Of a DNA stretch of 64,000 bases, positions 8,571 through 17,540 are shown in pieces. The translations under genes and the position numbers were made by a program. The stretch is from NCBI RefSeq assembly GCF_001423425.1, contig NZ_LMNX01000003.1, forward strand, positions 860,857 to 924,856. The letters run 5' to 3'. The notes under the pieces were generated by a model. The model saw only the letters and a program-made list of their open reading frames with translations, made no database searches and was not told where the DNA came from. The stretch comes from Rhizobium sp. Leaf306 (GTDB lineage Bacteria > Pseudomonadota > Alphaproteobacteria > Rhizobiales > Rhizobiaceae). Numbering within the stretch: the stretch's first letter is position 1; each line of letters opens with the position of its first letter.

Positions 8571-9695
8571 GACACCACCCGCAGTCTCGGCTGCAGACGG
8601 TTGCCGCCGGTGAGATAAGGATCTGCCGCAAGCGGCGGCCGCGAAGCGATCACGTCGAAACTGTTGGAACTGTTGATGCGGCCGAGATGGAAGGGCAGCG
8701 CCGCATGGTTGGTTTCCGCATCGATGGCAAGCGGCCCAAACAGGCTCGGCCAGGGGCTGGCGGCTCAGCTGCTGCCGCACGGCCCGCGGATCGTCGGTAC
8801 TCGCCGCCGAAATCGCCGCAAGTGCGAGTTTGACCGCCGTGTAGGCGCTCGCAAAGACACTCGACACCCGGCGCTCACCGAACCTCGCATGAACATTCCG
8901 CTTGAAGCGCGCGTTTTCGGACGTCGCCAGCGTATCGAAATAGGAGGCGGCGCAAAGCTGCCCCGTGGCAGCACCCGGCGCGATATCGGCAAGCTCGCAT
9001 TCCATCAGATCGCAGCTTACGACCGGGCAGACCTCAGGCCGAAACGCAGGATCCCTGTCAGCCAGCGCCCGCATCGCGGCCAGAAACGCATAGCTCGAAG
9101 GCCCGATAAGGTTGTTCAGAATGAAACTTGGACGCCGCTGCTCGATCTCCGCGATGATCCGTTCGACGGCGGTTTCATCAAGCGGCAGGTAACGCTCACC
9201 GAGAACCTCGCCGCCGGCACTGCCCACCAGTTCGCGCGCCAGCCGGTTCATTTCCCAGCCCCAGACATAGTTGGCGCCGACCAGATAGGGCCGCTTGCCA
9301 TAGCGCGGGATGAGATACTCGAACAGCGGCAGGAGGTGCTGGTTCGGACAGCCGCCGAGATAGATGACGCTCTCATTGGCCTCGAACCCCTCGTAGGGGC
9401 ACATGTACCAGAGAAGACCGTCATGCTTTTCTATCAGCGGCAGGACTTCCTTGCGGGCAGCCGAAGTGATGGTGCCGACGATGTGGCGGCATCCCTGTCT
9501 TAGCAGATCGCGGGCACCATCCAGATAGGCGGCAAGATCCGCGTGGGGATCGAAGAACAGAGCATCGACGCCGCCATCAGACACGTCGCCGAATTCGGCA
9601 ATCGCGAGATCGGCACCGTCGCGCGCGTCCCGCCCCATCGACCCATAGGGTCCGGTTGTCGAAAAGAGAATGCCAATCCTGATCGGGTCGCTCAT
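8567..9695 (-). pseudogene. amiC: AmiC-like amide-sensing periplasmic-binding-fold protein with +1 frameshift
   Basis: From the ATG at 9695 the protein reads SDPIRIGILFSTTGPYGSMG and continues as a type-1 periplasmic-binding fold without a signal peptide (WYMCPYEGFEANESVIYLGG, YLVGANYVWGWEMNRLAREL), as in cytosolic AmiC/UrtA-like sensors. Near 8752-8768 the frame breaks. The original frame continues as nonsense-like Arg/Gln/Cys-rich sequence, while the next frame restores family sequence (SPWPSLFGPLAIDAETNHAA ... LGRINSSNSFDVI) and ends at a TGA overlapping the amiR ATG. The span of 1129 bases is 376 codons plus one base, fitting a single inserted base. As written, the product would lose its last ~60 correct residues and read into AmiR. 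A sequencing error is possible. Confidence 0.75.
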
Positions 9696-9712
9696 GCGGG
9701 TGCACCAAAACC

Positions 9713-9806
9713 AAAAAACCCCACAACGCAGATCCCGCACGGGGCGGGGCGATGTGAGGCGAAACTGCCTGGAGACAATCGAAGTCATGTGATGCGGCGG
9801 CACATG
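9713..9806 (-). promoter_or_regulatory. Attenuator-like leader upstream of amiC
   Basis: Between a candidate promoter and amiC the minus-strand RNA could form three hairpins. The first is a 6-bp CATGTG/CACATG stem (9786-9806). The second is AGGC-AGUUUC-GCCU (9757-9770), a 4-bp stem with a six-base loop. The third is a CCCGC/GCGGG hairpin (9734-9748). An alternative CCCC (9746-9749) to GGGG (9719-9722) pairing directly precedes six U (9713-9718), and it competes with the third hairpin as a terminator would. ANTAR regulators act on paired hexaloop hairpins next to terminators. Here only one loop is a clean hexaloop, and it lacks the usual G at position 4, so this is a candidate only. Confidence 0.4.
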
Positions 9807-9824
9807 CCTATTCCGCGAGCTTGA

Positions 9825-9853
9825 GTAAAATACAGGCAGCACCACGTTGTCAA
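9825..9853 (-). promoter_or_regulatory. Candidate sigma70 promoter of the amiC operon
   Basis: On the minus strand a perfect TTGACA (9853-9848) is followed after 17 bases by TTTTAC (9830-9825). Transcription would start near 9818 and give a leader of about 120 bases before the amiC ATG. Only the -35 match is strong. Confidence 0.45.
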
Positions 9854-9894
9854 GTGCGATGGGTCTTCGACTTGACTGTGTTGCGTCCCCACGT

Positions 9895-10600
9895 TCGGAC
9901 GCGAAGGTCACATTGTGACCCGCAAGCGGCTCTTCCGGCTTTATCGAGGAGAGTGACTGACGGGCGCAAGCGCGGCGGTCGGAAGCGAGCGATAGGCATA
10001 CGAACACCGATGCTGATCCCGCTTGCCGCCAACGATCGCTGGTCGCTGGACCTCATGTCGAATCAGCAACGCCGATCGGCAGGTTCCAGGTCTGACGATC
10101 GTCGATGATCGCACCAGAGAATGTCCGAGCGTGGTCATGTCGCTCTCCGGCTTGCAGGTTGCCTGTGAACGGGGTCAGTTCGTCGGGAAGCTTGGCAAAC
10201 GAGGGTTGATTGTCAGCGACAACGTAGCGAGTTTACCAGCGATGCGCTCCCGCAATGGACGCACAGGATCAAGCTGCGATGGCACTACATCGCGCCGGGT
10301 AAGCCATTCCAGAACGCTTTATCAAAAGTTTCAATGCGCCGGCCGCGAGATCATCTCTCGAATGAGGCGTCTTCTCGTCACTGACCGAGGTTCCATCAGC
10401 TCTCTTGAGCTGGCGCAATGACCACAACGACCATTGCCCACACTCGGGCCTCGGTTGGCTAACACCGGCGGAGTTTTTATCGGATCATCAACCCGCCAGG
10501 TGATGAGGTACTGTAGAGCCAGGGTGGCTTCGCCCGCAACCCGCCGCTACCGCCCGGGATACAGCAACCCAAACCCCAGGAGCGAAATTAAACTGGTCGC
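9895..10600 (+). pseudogene. Decayed IS3-family transposase (orfB) remnant
   Basis: Pieces of an IS3-type integrase-core transposase appear in order on the plus strand but in shifting frames with stops. They are KRLFRLYRGE, RKRGGRKRAIG, NDRWSLDLMS, LTIVDDRTREC, LIVSDN, then (frame-shifted) WHYIAPGKPFQNAL-like, and HSGLGWLTPAEF near 10450-10475. These correspond to the C-terminal two thirds of the DDE transposase, with the first Asp (WSLD) and second Asp (VSDN) recognisable. No intact reading frame or clear terminal inverted repeats were seen. The fragment separates the amiC promoter from the two-component system. Confidence 0.75.
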
Positions 10601-10602
10601 CA

Positions 10603-11235
10603 TCAAAGTCTATCGGCAATCCTGACGAGATGAGCGACGGATGTCGCCTTCATCTTCTGCATCATATGGCCTCTGTGAAGCTTCACCGTCGGCTCCGCTA
10701 GTTGCAGTTCGGCTGCGATCTGCTTGTTCAGCTTGCCGGCGATCACCAACGTCATGATCTGTCGCTCGCGTGGCGTCAGTGTCTGGTATCTCGACGTAGT
10801 GGCAGCTCTCGCTGTGCTTTCCTCTCGACGAGCTGCGTCTTCCGCGATCGCGCGATTGACTGCTTCCAGGAGGTCCTGCTCCCGAACCGGCTTGCTGAGA
10901 ACATCGATGGCACCCGCTTTCATCGCTCGGACCGCCATGGGCACGTCCACATGGGCGCTGATCAGGACGATGGACCGGCGAACACTGCTCCTTGCCAGTT
11001 CCTCTTGAAACTCAAGCCCGCTCTGGCCAGGAAGACGGATGTCTAGGACAATACAGCCAGCCTTTTCGGGGTCGTCAGCCGCGATGAACTCTCTCACTGA
11101 GCCGTGAGTTTCAGCACTGAGGCCCACAGACTCAAACAGTCCCTTGAGTGCGTCGCGGACGCTCCGATCGTCGTCGATGACGATGACGGTGGGTCGCTTG
11201 TTCTTTCTGTCATCGATCAACGGTCGTGTCCTCAT
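10603..11235 (-). CDS. FixJ/NarL-type response regulator
   Basis: 210 residues. The receiver domain is about residues 15-130: acidic pocket VIVIDDDRSV, phosphoacceptor Asp in CIVLDIRLPG, Ser in LISAH, Lys in LSKPV. The C-terminal LuxR-type helix-turn-helix is about 148-208 (LTPRERQIMTLVIAGKLNKQ, AEPTVKLHRGHMMQKM). The start overlaps the 3' end of the histidine kinase gene by 26 bases, so the two are co-transcribed and very likely form a pair. Promoter targets are unknown. Confidence 0.92.
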   Translation of the reverse strand: MRTRPLIDDRKNKRPTVIVIDDDRSVRDALKGLFESVGLSAETHGSVREFIAADDPEKAGCIVLDIRLPGQSGLEFQEELARSSVRRSIVLISAHVDVPMAVRAMKAGAIDVLSKPVREQDLLEAVNRAIAEDAARREESTARAATTSRYQTLTPRERQIMTLVIAGKLNKQIAAELQLAEPTVKLHRGHMMQKMKATSVAHLVRIADRL

Positions 11236-13114
11236 ACCTGGAAAGCGTGAAGCTCAACGAGGCTCCTCCAAGAAGGTTGGCCGTGGCCCGGATGCGCCCT
11301 CCGTGGGCCTCCACGATGGAGCGGCAGATGGAAAGCCCCATGCCTATTCCGTCCGACTTCGTGGTATAGAACGCCTCGAATACCCGATCGAGTTGCTCCG
11401 CCGGTATTCCCACCCCGGTATCCGAAACGCTCACCTCGACCTCGCCTTCGCGCAGCGTGCACGCAATGCGGATCAGTGCCTCCGCAGCATCGGGCGTCGC
11501 CTCGGCGCTGTTCATGATCAGGTTCAGAAGAACCTGCTGTAGCTGGGTCCGATCTCCGAAGACTTCGACAGGTTCCGGAGGAAGATCCGCGACCACCTGC
11601 AGGCCCCGCGACTGCAGCTCTTCCCGAAGAAGGAAAAGCACATCGCGCAGGGTCCTCTTGAAGTCCGTTCTCTCCATTCGCACGGGTGACCTCTGTGCCA
11701 TGGCACGTATGCTGGCAACGATCTCGCCGGCACGGTGACCGTCATGCACGACCCGCTCGGCGGCCAATCTAGCCTGCTTGAGATCCACGAGCCCGTCCTG
11801 AAGCCATCTCAGGCAGGTCCCGGCGTTGGTAACGATTGCAAAGAGCGGCTGATTGATCTCGTGCGCTATTGATACCGCTAGTTCGCCAATGGTGGTCATT
11901 CGGGTAACCTGTGCAAGGTTACTTTGGCTCTGACGCAGGGACTCTTCAGCCCGCTTGCGATCCTCGATATCCACCACGACGCCATACCACCGCACGACAT
12001 CTCCATCCGCGTCGAGCAGTGGATTCTGTTGCAGGTTGAACCACCTGTACTCGCCATCGGCGCGTCTGATGCGGGCATCCACTGGACGCCCCTGCCTTGT
12101 TGCGATGATGTCCTCCCAGGTCATGCGCATACGGTCGACATCGTCGGGATGGAACATACGGTAAAAGCCGTACCCGACAATCTGCTCGAAAGGCAGACCG
12201 ACGAAATCGATCAGGTTCTGGTTCCAGTACTCAAGCTGTCCGTCCGGCGTGCAGGACCAAGCCATGGCAGGGATCGTGTTGATGATGAGGTTGAGCTTGC
12301 GTTCGCTCTCCCTCAGCGCGGCCTCGCTCTCTCGAAGAGCATTCTCCGCGTACTGCAGGTTCTCGATGTCGATGTTGACCCCAAACCAGCGTACAAGGCC
12401 ATTCGCATCCGTAAGCTTACGCCCGGAAAAATAGAACCAGCGGTACCGTCCATCGGCACCGCGGATACGGCCCTTTAACTGCGTAAAGTCGGAATGCTCA
12501 AGGTCCCGTTTCCAGATCTCCACCATCTCCGGGATGTCATCGGGATGATAGAGGTTCAAAAACCCCCATTCGAGGATTTGATCGGCCGGCAGACCGGCAT
12601 AGTCCAGCCAACTCTGATTGACGAAGTCAGCACTTCCGTCGGGCCGCGCCGACCAGACGAGGACAGGAAGCGAGTCGATAATAAGCCTAAGGTTCTCTTC
12701 GCTGGCCGCGAGTGCCGACTTTGTCTGCTCGAGCTCATCCTCGGCCTTTTTGCGATCCTCTATATCGAGAACGACGCCGTACCATTTCACGACGTTGCCC
12801 TCGATATCGAGATTTGGCTTTTGCCGGAGGCTGCATCTGCGAAAACGCCCGTCGGCCCGCCGGATCCGTCCATCGACTTCACGGACGTTCTTTGTCGCCA
12901 TGATGTCGTGCCATTCCGACGCGAGGCGCGCCACGTCGTCGGGGTGGAATAAACGGTAGAAGTTCTCCCCTGCAATCGCTGCCAGTGGTAGCCCAATAAA
13001 CTCAAGGAAATGCTGATTTGCGAAATCGAGCATTCCTTCGGACGTTGCTGACCATGCCATTGCCGGGATCAGGTCGATAATCGCATCGGCATTCCCCTGT
13101 TTTTGCAAGTCCAT
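11210..13114 (-). CDS. Cytoplasmic PAS-PAS-PAS sensor histidine kinase
   Basis: About 634 residues from the ATG near 13114; a TTG at 13243 would add 43 residues. Three successive PAS/PAC units share the pattern IPAMAWSATSEG / LPVLVWSARPDG / IPAMAWSCTPDG, each with FYRLFHPDD-like and RRADGRFRRC-like segments and ending in WYGVVLDIEDRKKAE-like PAC tails. A HisKA segment with the phospho-acceptor His (SIAHEINQPLFAIVTNAG) follows, then an HATPase domain (NLIMNSAEATPDA, DTGVGIPAEQLDRVF, GIGMGLSICRSIVEAHGGRI). No membrane span is visible, so it should sense an internal signal. The PAS repeats are of the PAS_3 type, with no obvious haem-ligand assignment. Confidence 0.92.
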   Translation of the reverse strand: MDLQKQGNADAIIDLIPAMAWSATSEGMLDFANQHFLEFIGLPLAAIAGENFYRLFHPDDVARLASEWHDIMATKNVREVDGRIRRADGRFRRCSLRQKPNLDIEGNVVKWYGVVLDIEDRKKAEDELEQTKSALAASEENLRLIIDSLPVLVWSARPDGSADFVNQSWLDYAGLPADQILEWGFLNLYHPDDIPEMVEIWKRDLEHSDFTQLKGRIRGADGRYRWFYFSGRKLTDANGLVRWFGVNIDIENLQYAENALRESEAALRESERKLNLIINTIPAMAWSCTPDGQLEYWNQNLIDFVGLPFEQIVGYGFYRMFHPDDVDRMRMTWEDIIATRQGRPVDARIRRADGEYRWFNLQQNPLLDADGDVVRWYGVVVDIEDRKRAEESLRQSQSNLAQVTRMTTIGELAVSIAHEINQPLFAIVTNAGTCLRWLQDGLVDLKQARLAAERVVHDGHRAGEIVASIRAMAQRSPVRMERTDFKRTLRDVLFLLREELQSRGLQVVADLPPEPVEVFGDRTQLQQVLLNLIMNSAEATPDAAEALIRIACTLREGEVEVSVSDTGVGIPAEQLDRVFEAFYTTKSDGIGMGLSICRSIVEAHGGRIRATANLLGGASLSFTLSRYEDTTVDR

Positions 13115-13315
13115 CTCTCGGCTCGTGCGCTTCGTCGGAGACTGGAAAGCTAAGCTTTTTTCTAGCGGAGCGTTAGGCCAGATTGATAGACGAAGGTCTA
13201 GGTTCGCAGTGCTTTCGTCTAGTTTCGCCTGACCAAGATCCAAATTGAGGCCGGGCCAGATCTAACCTACTCATAGCGTTAACCGGGGACAACGAAGCCA
13301 AAGCTCGGACAGCCA

Positions 13316-13334
13316 GATGATGCGCACCATCATC
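13316..13334. promoter_or_regulatory. Inverted repeat GATGATG-N5-CATCATC upstream of the hydrolase gene
   Basis: A perfect 7-bp inverted repeat with a 5-base spacer lies in the divergent region between the kinase and the metallo-hydrolase genes, about 90 bases before the latter. It could be an operator or an RNA hairpin. No regulator can be assigned. Confidence 0.3.
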
Positions 13335-13423
13335 GAAGGCCTCGGGAACTGCATGCGAAGAAATTCACCCTGCCGGACGTAGCCGAAGGCTGCGAACGTC
13401 TTTGGCCAATCTGGAGGAATGTC

Positions 13424-14410
13424 ATGCCTCAACTCTCGCGTCGTGCCTTTGCCAGCGCCCTGCCTATCGGCCTCATCGGGGGAAGCCTGCTGGGTGGGAC
13501 CCTGCTGCCAAACTCCCCCGCCAGCGCGGAAACACAAGCGGCTGGCAGGACGCCTCTATCCGTCACCCCGTCCGCTCAGATCCGCATAGGGCGGTTTACC
13601 GTGACTGCCCTGACAGACGGGTATGCGGATATGCCGTATGATTACTTCCCAGGACGCGCGGCGCCCGAGGTGGAGAAGATGGCCAGCGCACAATCCACTG
13701 CGCGACCGAGCGGGGTCCGCTTCCTCTTTAACCAGTATCTCGTGGAGGATGGCGAACGCCGCATTCTGATAGACGCCGGTGCGGCAGGTTCGATCGGGCA
13801 GACCGGTCGTTTGCCACAGGCCCTTGTCACGCTCGGCCTGCAACGCAGCCAGATCGACGCCGTGATTGTGACGCATATGCATCAGGATCACATGGGCGGC
13901 TTGGTTTTAGGAGGCAAGAACAACTACCCCGAGGCAGAGGTCTACATCGACCGTCGCGACGTCTCACACTGGACCAACCCTGCCAAGCGTGCCGGGGCGC
14001 CCGACTACCTTCAGACCAGCTTCAAGATGGCAGAAGAGGTCGTACGGCTTTATCCGAGGCTCCAGGCAATCGACGGGGAGCGGGAGATCATGCCGGGAAT
14101 TACGATTATCGATCTGACGGGTCATACCCCCGGCCACGTAGGCGTGCGGGTCGAAGACGGCGGTGAAAGCCTGATCATGGTTTCGGACATGGTTTTTCCG
14201 GTCGTGCACCCGGTCGCAACTGACGTCTTCTTCCTGTTCGAACAGGATCAGGCCGCAGCCAAAGCAATGCGTGATCGCTTCTTTCCGCGTGCCGCGTCTG
14301 AGGGCGCGCTGATTGCGGCGACGCACATGCCTTTCCCTGGACTCGGCCGTATCGTCGCCGATAACGGGGCGTTGCGTTGGCAGGTGGCAGACTGGGCGTT
14401 CCAGGATTAG
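13424..14410 (+). CDS. TAT-exported metallo-beta-lactamase-fold hydrolase
   Basis: 328 residues. The N-terminus carries a twin-arginine signal (SRRAFASALPIGLIGGSLLG) with cleavage likely after SPASAE, so it acts in the periplasm. The metal-site motif HMHQDH is at about residues 150-155, with later ligands in GHTPGHVGVRV and the Asp in MVSDM, giving a two-zinc site. Relatives include AHL lactonases and other MBL-fold esterases. The substrate is not deducible. AGGAGGAA-type ribosome site just before the ATG. It is divergent from the PAS kinase, which could regulate it. Confidence 0.87.
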   Translation: MPQLSRRAFASALPIGLIGGSLLGGTLLPNSPASAETQAAGRTPLSVTPSAQIRIGRFTVTALTDGYADMPYDYFPGRAAPEVEKMASAQSTARPSGVRFLFNQYLVEDGERRILIDAGAAGSIGQTGRLPQALVTLGLQRSQIDAVIVTHMHQDHMGGLVLGGKNNYPEAEVYIDRRDVSHWTNPAKRAGAPDYLQTSFKMAEEVVRLYPRLQAIDGEREIMPGITIIDLTGHTPGHVGVRVEDGGESLIMVSDMVFPVVHPVATDVFFLFEQDQAAAKAMRDRFFPRAASEGALIAATHMPFPGLGRIVADNGALRWQVADWAFQD

Positions 14411-14764
14411 ATCACTCACTCGGAAAGACCGGCACCGACGATCATGCATTCCGGTTGGAGGAGCTGTGAGATGCCCCAATCTGAATGACTATCCCTTCCG
14501 ACTTTCACGCCGAAGAGCCGTCGAGAAGGTCAAGTGACGCAGACAGATGCAGCCGCCGCGACCCCCGCGAGGGTCGCGCTGAAGCGCCGACGACCTCCTC
14601 TTCCAACGGCTGCTTGGTCGTCGGCCAGACGCTCATCCCGGTACCGAACTCGGGCTTTATTTTAGGCCACACCTGCTCTTTGGTCTTGAACGGGCCGCAA
14701 GGAGCTGCCGTGGAATGTCCATCACCAAATCCCTCGCTCCCAGCGCAGGAAGACGCCATAGAAG
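14411..14764. other. Stretch without a recognisable gene
   Basis: Downstream of the hydrolase gene. Short frames are open on both strands but none resembles a known family, and none has a convincing start. Probably decayed sequence continuous with the acetyltransferase remnant that follows. Confidence 0.4.
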
Positions 14765-15376
14765 CCATGGCGTTCCTCGATCTGCATAGGGTGGCACCAA
14801 GTCGCCTTCGCAAAGAGGAGCATTTCGACTGCATTTCCATCAACGGAGGCCGTGCGATCTCGCTCCCGGATGCACCTGTGATCGGCCTTAATCGTGTTCT
14901 GGGGATAGCTTGGTCGAGGATCTGGAAACGGGGTATGATTGGCTGCGCCGAAAGTCAGGAACCGCTACCTGCAGCTGAATTTGGACACAGCGTCTGACGA
15001 GGTAAGAGACCAGGTCCGATCGAAACATCTTCTCGAAGATGGGCTCGGCTGGACGAAGCTTACACGCAGCGCGAACGCAGGCACCATCCCGGGGGCCAGC
15101 CGGGTCCAGACGCGAATGGTACAGTTCGAACAGGCCCCGCTGTTCGGATCGATAATGTGCGAAGGTTTCGGTTTCCCGCCAACCTTGGCAGAACTCTGGT
15201 CCGCCATTGTCGGTAAGGATGGTTGGTCGTGCTTCTTTGCGTTGGATGATCGAACGCCGGTAGGAACTGGCGCCATGTACGCGTCCGGCACCCACGCCAA
15301 CACGATCGTCCCGCTGGCTTGCCCGAGATCGTTAGAACCTGCGCCGCGAACTTCGGCCGTTCACCGGCTGAATTGA
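14765..15376 (+). pseudogene. GNAT-type acetyltransferase remnant
   Basis: Two frame-shifted parts read like one protein. The first (MAFLDLHRVAPSRLRKEEHF ... APVIGLNRVLGIA) resembles the N-terminal part of GNAT proteins. After a frame change near 14920-14945 the second continues (RNRYLQLNLDTASDEVRDQV ... QAPLFGSIMCEGFGFPPTLA, then FFALDDRTPVGTGAMYASGT). The last motif is the beta-strand pair before the acetyl-CoA loop. The acetyl-CoA binding loop itself is missing, because the frame diverges into unrelated sequence after GTHA. It is therefore truncated and probably inactive. The family call is a recognition by pattern, not certain. Confidence 0.5.
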
Positions 15377-15417
15377 AAAGCATGAGACCGTCGGAAACCT
15401 CAATAATCCGGACCTCA

Positions 15418-16293
15418 TCACACCCGCAGCGCGCCGGGGGTGAGGCCGTCTTCCCGGCGCATGATGGCCGTCAGGTGGCTTTGGCTGGAGAAGCCGCAGG
15501 TAAGCGCGATCTCTGCCAGTGGCAGCGGTCCGTTGACAATCAGTGCACGGGCCTCGTCGAGGCGAAGTCGGGTGAAGTACTGGTGCGGGCTCGTGCCCGT
15601 TCGACGCCTGAACGAGCGAAGCAGCTGGCTCGACGAAAGCCCGACCAGCGAGGCCAGGTCCTCGAGCCTGACACCCAGTGTGAGATGCGCCTGCATGTGA
15701 TCGCGCACCTGTCGGAACTGCCGATCAGACAGCCCACCCAGATCCTTCTGGGGCCGGGCTACGCCGTACTGCCGGATGAGGTGGATGCCAAGCAGGTTGA
15801 GAAGCGAGTCGAGCTCGAGGCCGGCCATCGTGCCATGCGTGCCTGAACGCAGTTCGTCGCGCAGCATGCCACCGATCAACCCGACACGCCGGTCGACGAC
15901 CGGCAAGGCATCCGCGACGACGGTTGCGGCCGGCAGGTCGAGGTCGGACTGGGCGAGACCGTCAAGCCATGGCTGCGACAGCGAGAATGCCGCCACTTCC
16001 TTGGGCTCATGCCAGCGCGCCCAGTAGTCTGCGCCTGCCGGAACGATTTCACAGCATCCGCTCGCAGCCGAGGCGGTGCGGATCCGCGTCCCGCCAAGGC
16101 GTGACTCGCGGTTGCTGAAGGGCTTGAACGACAAGAGCACGAGATGATGGGGGATCGACTGGCTGATCTCGCCTGCGTTCCGCCGGTTCCACGCCGCCGT
16201 CCCGAAATCGGACCGGACGAGCCGACCCCAGTTCGGCACCGGCGTGTCGGCAGTGGCGACATGCGGTGCTTCGGGCGGAATGGCATCTGACAT
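15418..16293 (-). CDS. AraC-family transcriptional regulator
   Basis: 291 residues from the ATG at 16293; a TTG at 16329 would add 12. The N-terminal ligand-type domain (about 1-180) is followed by the AraC HTH pair: VRLEDLASLVGLSSSQLLRS (first helix-turn-helix) and LPLAEIALTCGFSSQSHLTA with the closing Gly/Pro-rich GLTPGALRV. It is transcribed divergently from the short-chain dehydrogenase gene, 108 bases away, and is its most likely regulator. Confidence 0.88.
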   Translation of the reverse strand: MSDAIPPEAPHVATADTPVPNWGRLVRSDFGTAAWNRRNAGEISQSIPHHLVLLSFKPFSNRESRLGGTRIRTASAASGCCEIVPAGADYWARWHEPKEVAAFSLSQPWLDGLAQSDLDLPAATVVADALPVVDRRVGLIGGMLRDELRSGTHGTMAGLELDSLLNLLGIHLIRQYGVARPQKDLGGLSDRQFRQVRDHMQAHLTLGVRLEDLASLVGLSSSQLLRSFRRRTGTSPHQYFTRLRLDEARALIVNGPLPLAEIALTCGFSSQSHLTAIMRREDGLTPGALRV

Positions 16294-16401
16294 GGCTGTT
16301 TCCCGTCCAGCGTGCGGATTTACTAACAACGATGCGCGTATCCTGAAAGCCGCACCCCCTCCATGTCGCCTATTCCTTGATCATCAACAAGGAGAAAGAC
16401 A

Positions 16402-17175
16402 ATGACGACCAGCGACATGATCAAAAATAACGACGGCCAGGTTGCAGTGGTGATGGGTGCAACGCGCAACCAGGGTCGGGCCTATGCCGTCATGCTGGCG
16501 CGCAACGGCTGCCGCGGCGTGGCCGTCCACTATCACGGCGAGGCCTCCCGCGGCGAAGCGGAAGAAACTGCCGCCGAGATCAAGCATCACGGTGCCGAAC
16601 CCCTCCTGTTCAGCGCCGACCTGACCCAGGTCGCCGATGTCGCGAGATTGTTCGACGCGGTCGACAAGTCGTTCGGCCAGCTCGACATCGTGGTGAACAC
16701 GGTCGGCAAGGTGGTCAAGAAGCCATTTGTCGAGATCACCGAGGCCGACTTCGACCAGAGCTTCGCAATCAACAGCAAGGCGGCGTTCTTCTGCATGCAG
16801 GAAGCCGCAAAAAGGATCGCCGACAACGGCCGTATCATCAACATCGGCACGACGCTGCAGGCGGCAACGACCGGGCTATACGCGATCTATGCGGGCTCCA
16901 AGGCGCCGCTCGAACACTTCACGCGCGCGCTTGCCAAGGAGATCGGCCACCGGGGCGTCACCGTCAACACCGTAGCACCCGGCCCGCTCAACACCTCCTT
17001 CTTCTACCCGGTGGAAAGCGCGGAATCGAAGGCCTTCCTCTCCGGCATGAGCCCGCAGAACCGGCTCGGCGAAATCGACGAGATCACGCCGCTGATCGAG
17101 TTCCTGGTCAGCCCGGGCGGCAGTTGGGTCACCGCGCAGACCCTCTTCATCAACGGCGGCTTCATCGCCCGCTGA
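16402..17175 (+). CDS. Short-chain dehydrogenase/reductase
   Basis: 257 residues, classical SDR length. The nucleotide site GATRNQGRAYA is an atypical version of TGxxxGIG (GATxNQG). Later marks are DIVVNTVGK in the NNAG position, and a catalytic-region INIGTTLQA ... YAIYAGSKAPLEHF, with the Tyr-x3-Lys at about 162-166. The usual Ser before it is Thr-rich. NTVAPGPLNT and the C-terminal LFINGGF close the fold. AAGGAGAAA ribosome site before the ATG. Cofactor preference and substrate unknown. A 7-bp stem (GCTGACG/CGTCAGC, 17198-17226) downstream lacks a T-run. Confidence 0.87.
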   Translation: MTTSDMIKNNDGQVAVVMGATRNQGRAYAVMLARNGCRGVAVHYHGEASRGEAEETAAEIKHHGAEPLLFSADLTQVADVARLFDAVDKSFGQLDIVVNTVGKVVKKPFVEITEADFDQSFAINSKAAFFCMQEAAKRIADNGRIINIGTTLQAATTGLYAIYAGSKAPLEHFTRALAKEIGHRGVTVNTVAPGPLNTSFFYPVESAESKAFLSGMSPQNRLGEIDEITPLIEFLVSPGGSWVTAQTLFINGGFIAR

Positions 17176-17540
17176 TCCCTCGACTGCACGCAACAAGGCT
17201 GACGGCCCATCGATCAGGACGTCAGCCGGCATCCAACCCGCCTGAGGCAGCGCGAACTTGATCAGGTGTGGCCCGCTATCGCGACCCATCCTATCTTTTG
17301 GTCTGCATGCCCGCGACGAACCATATGATCGGTTCATCAGCAGCGTTGGGATCAGGCGGCCGTTCTTGCTATGTCGCAAATGCTCAGAGTAACTGCCTTA
17401 AGCAGCTGTTCGAATACCTAAGGGTGCAGGAGCAGCAATGCACATCCATTGATCTGTTACACACCAAAAATTTTGGGCGACTGGCCCTATACTCTGGAGG
17501 TATCCGCCATCAGAGAGATTGGCACCTTGGGGAGAGAGAG
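17176..17540. other. Intergenic region between SDR and antiporter genes
   Basis: Holds the weak stem-loop at 17198-17226 and, near 17488, a TATACT that could be a -10 box for the antiporter gene. The frame upstream of the antiporter ATG is open but has no family similarity, so it is not counted as coding. Confidence 0.4.

Noticed and set aside
8740..8780. Programmed frameshift in amiC
   Set aside because: No stop codon in the original frame, slippery run or stimulatory structure is evident; mutation or sequencing error is simpler.
17198..17226. GCTGACG/CGTCAGC stem-loop after the SDR gene as a terminator
   Set aside because: 15-base loop and no T-run; left as a note only.
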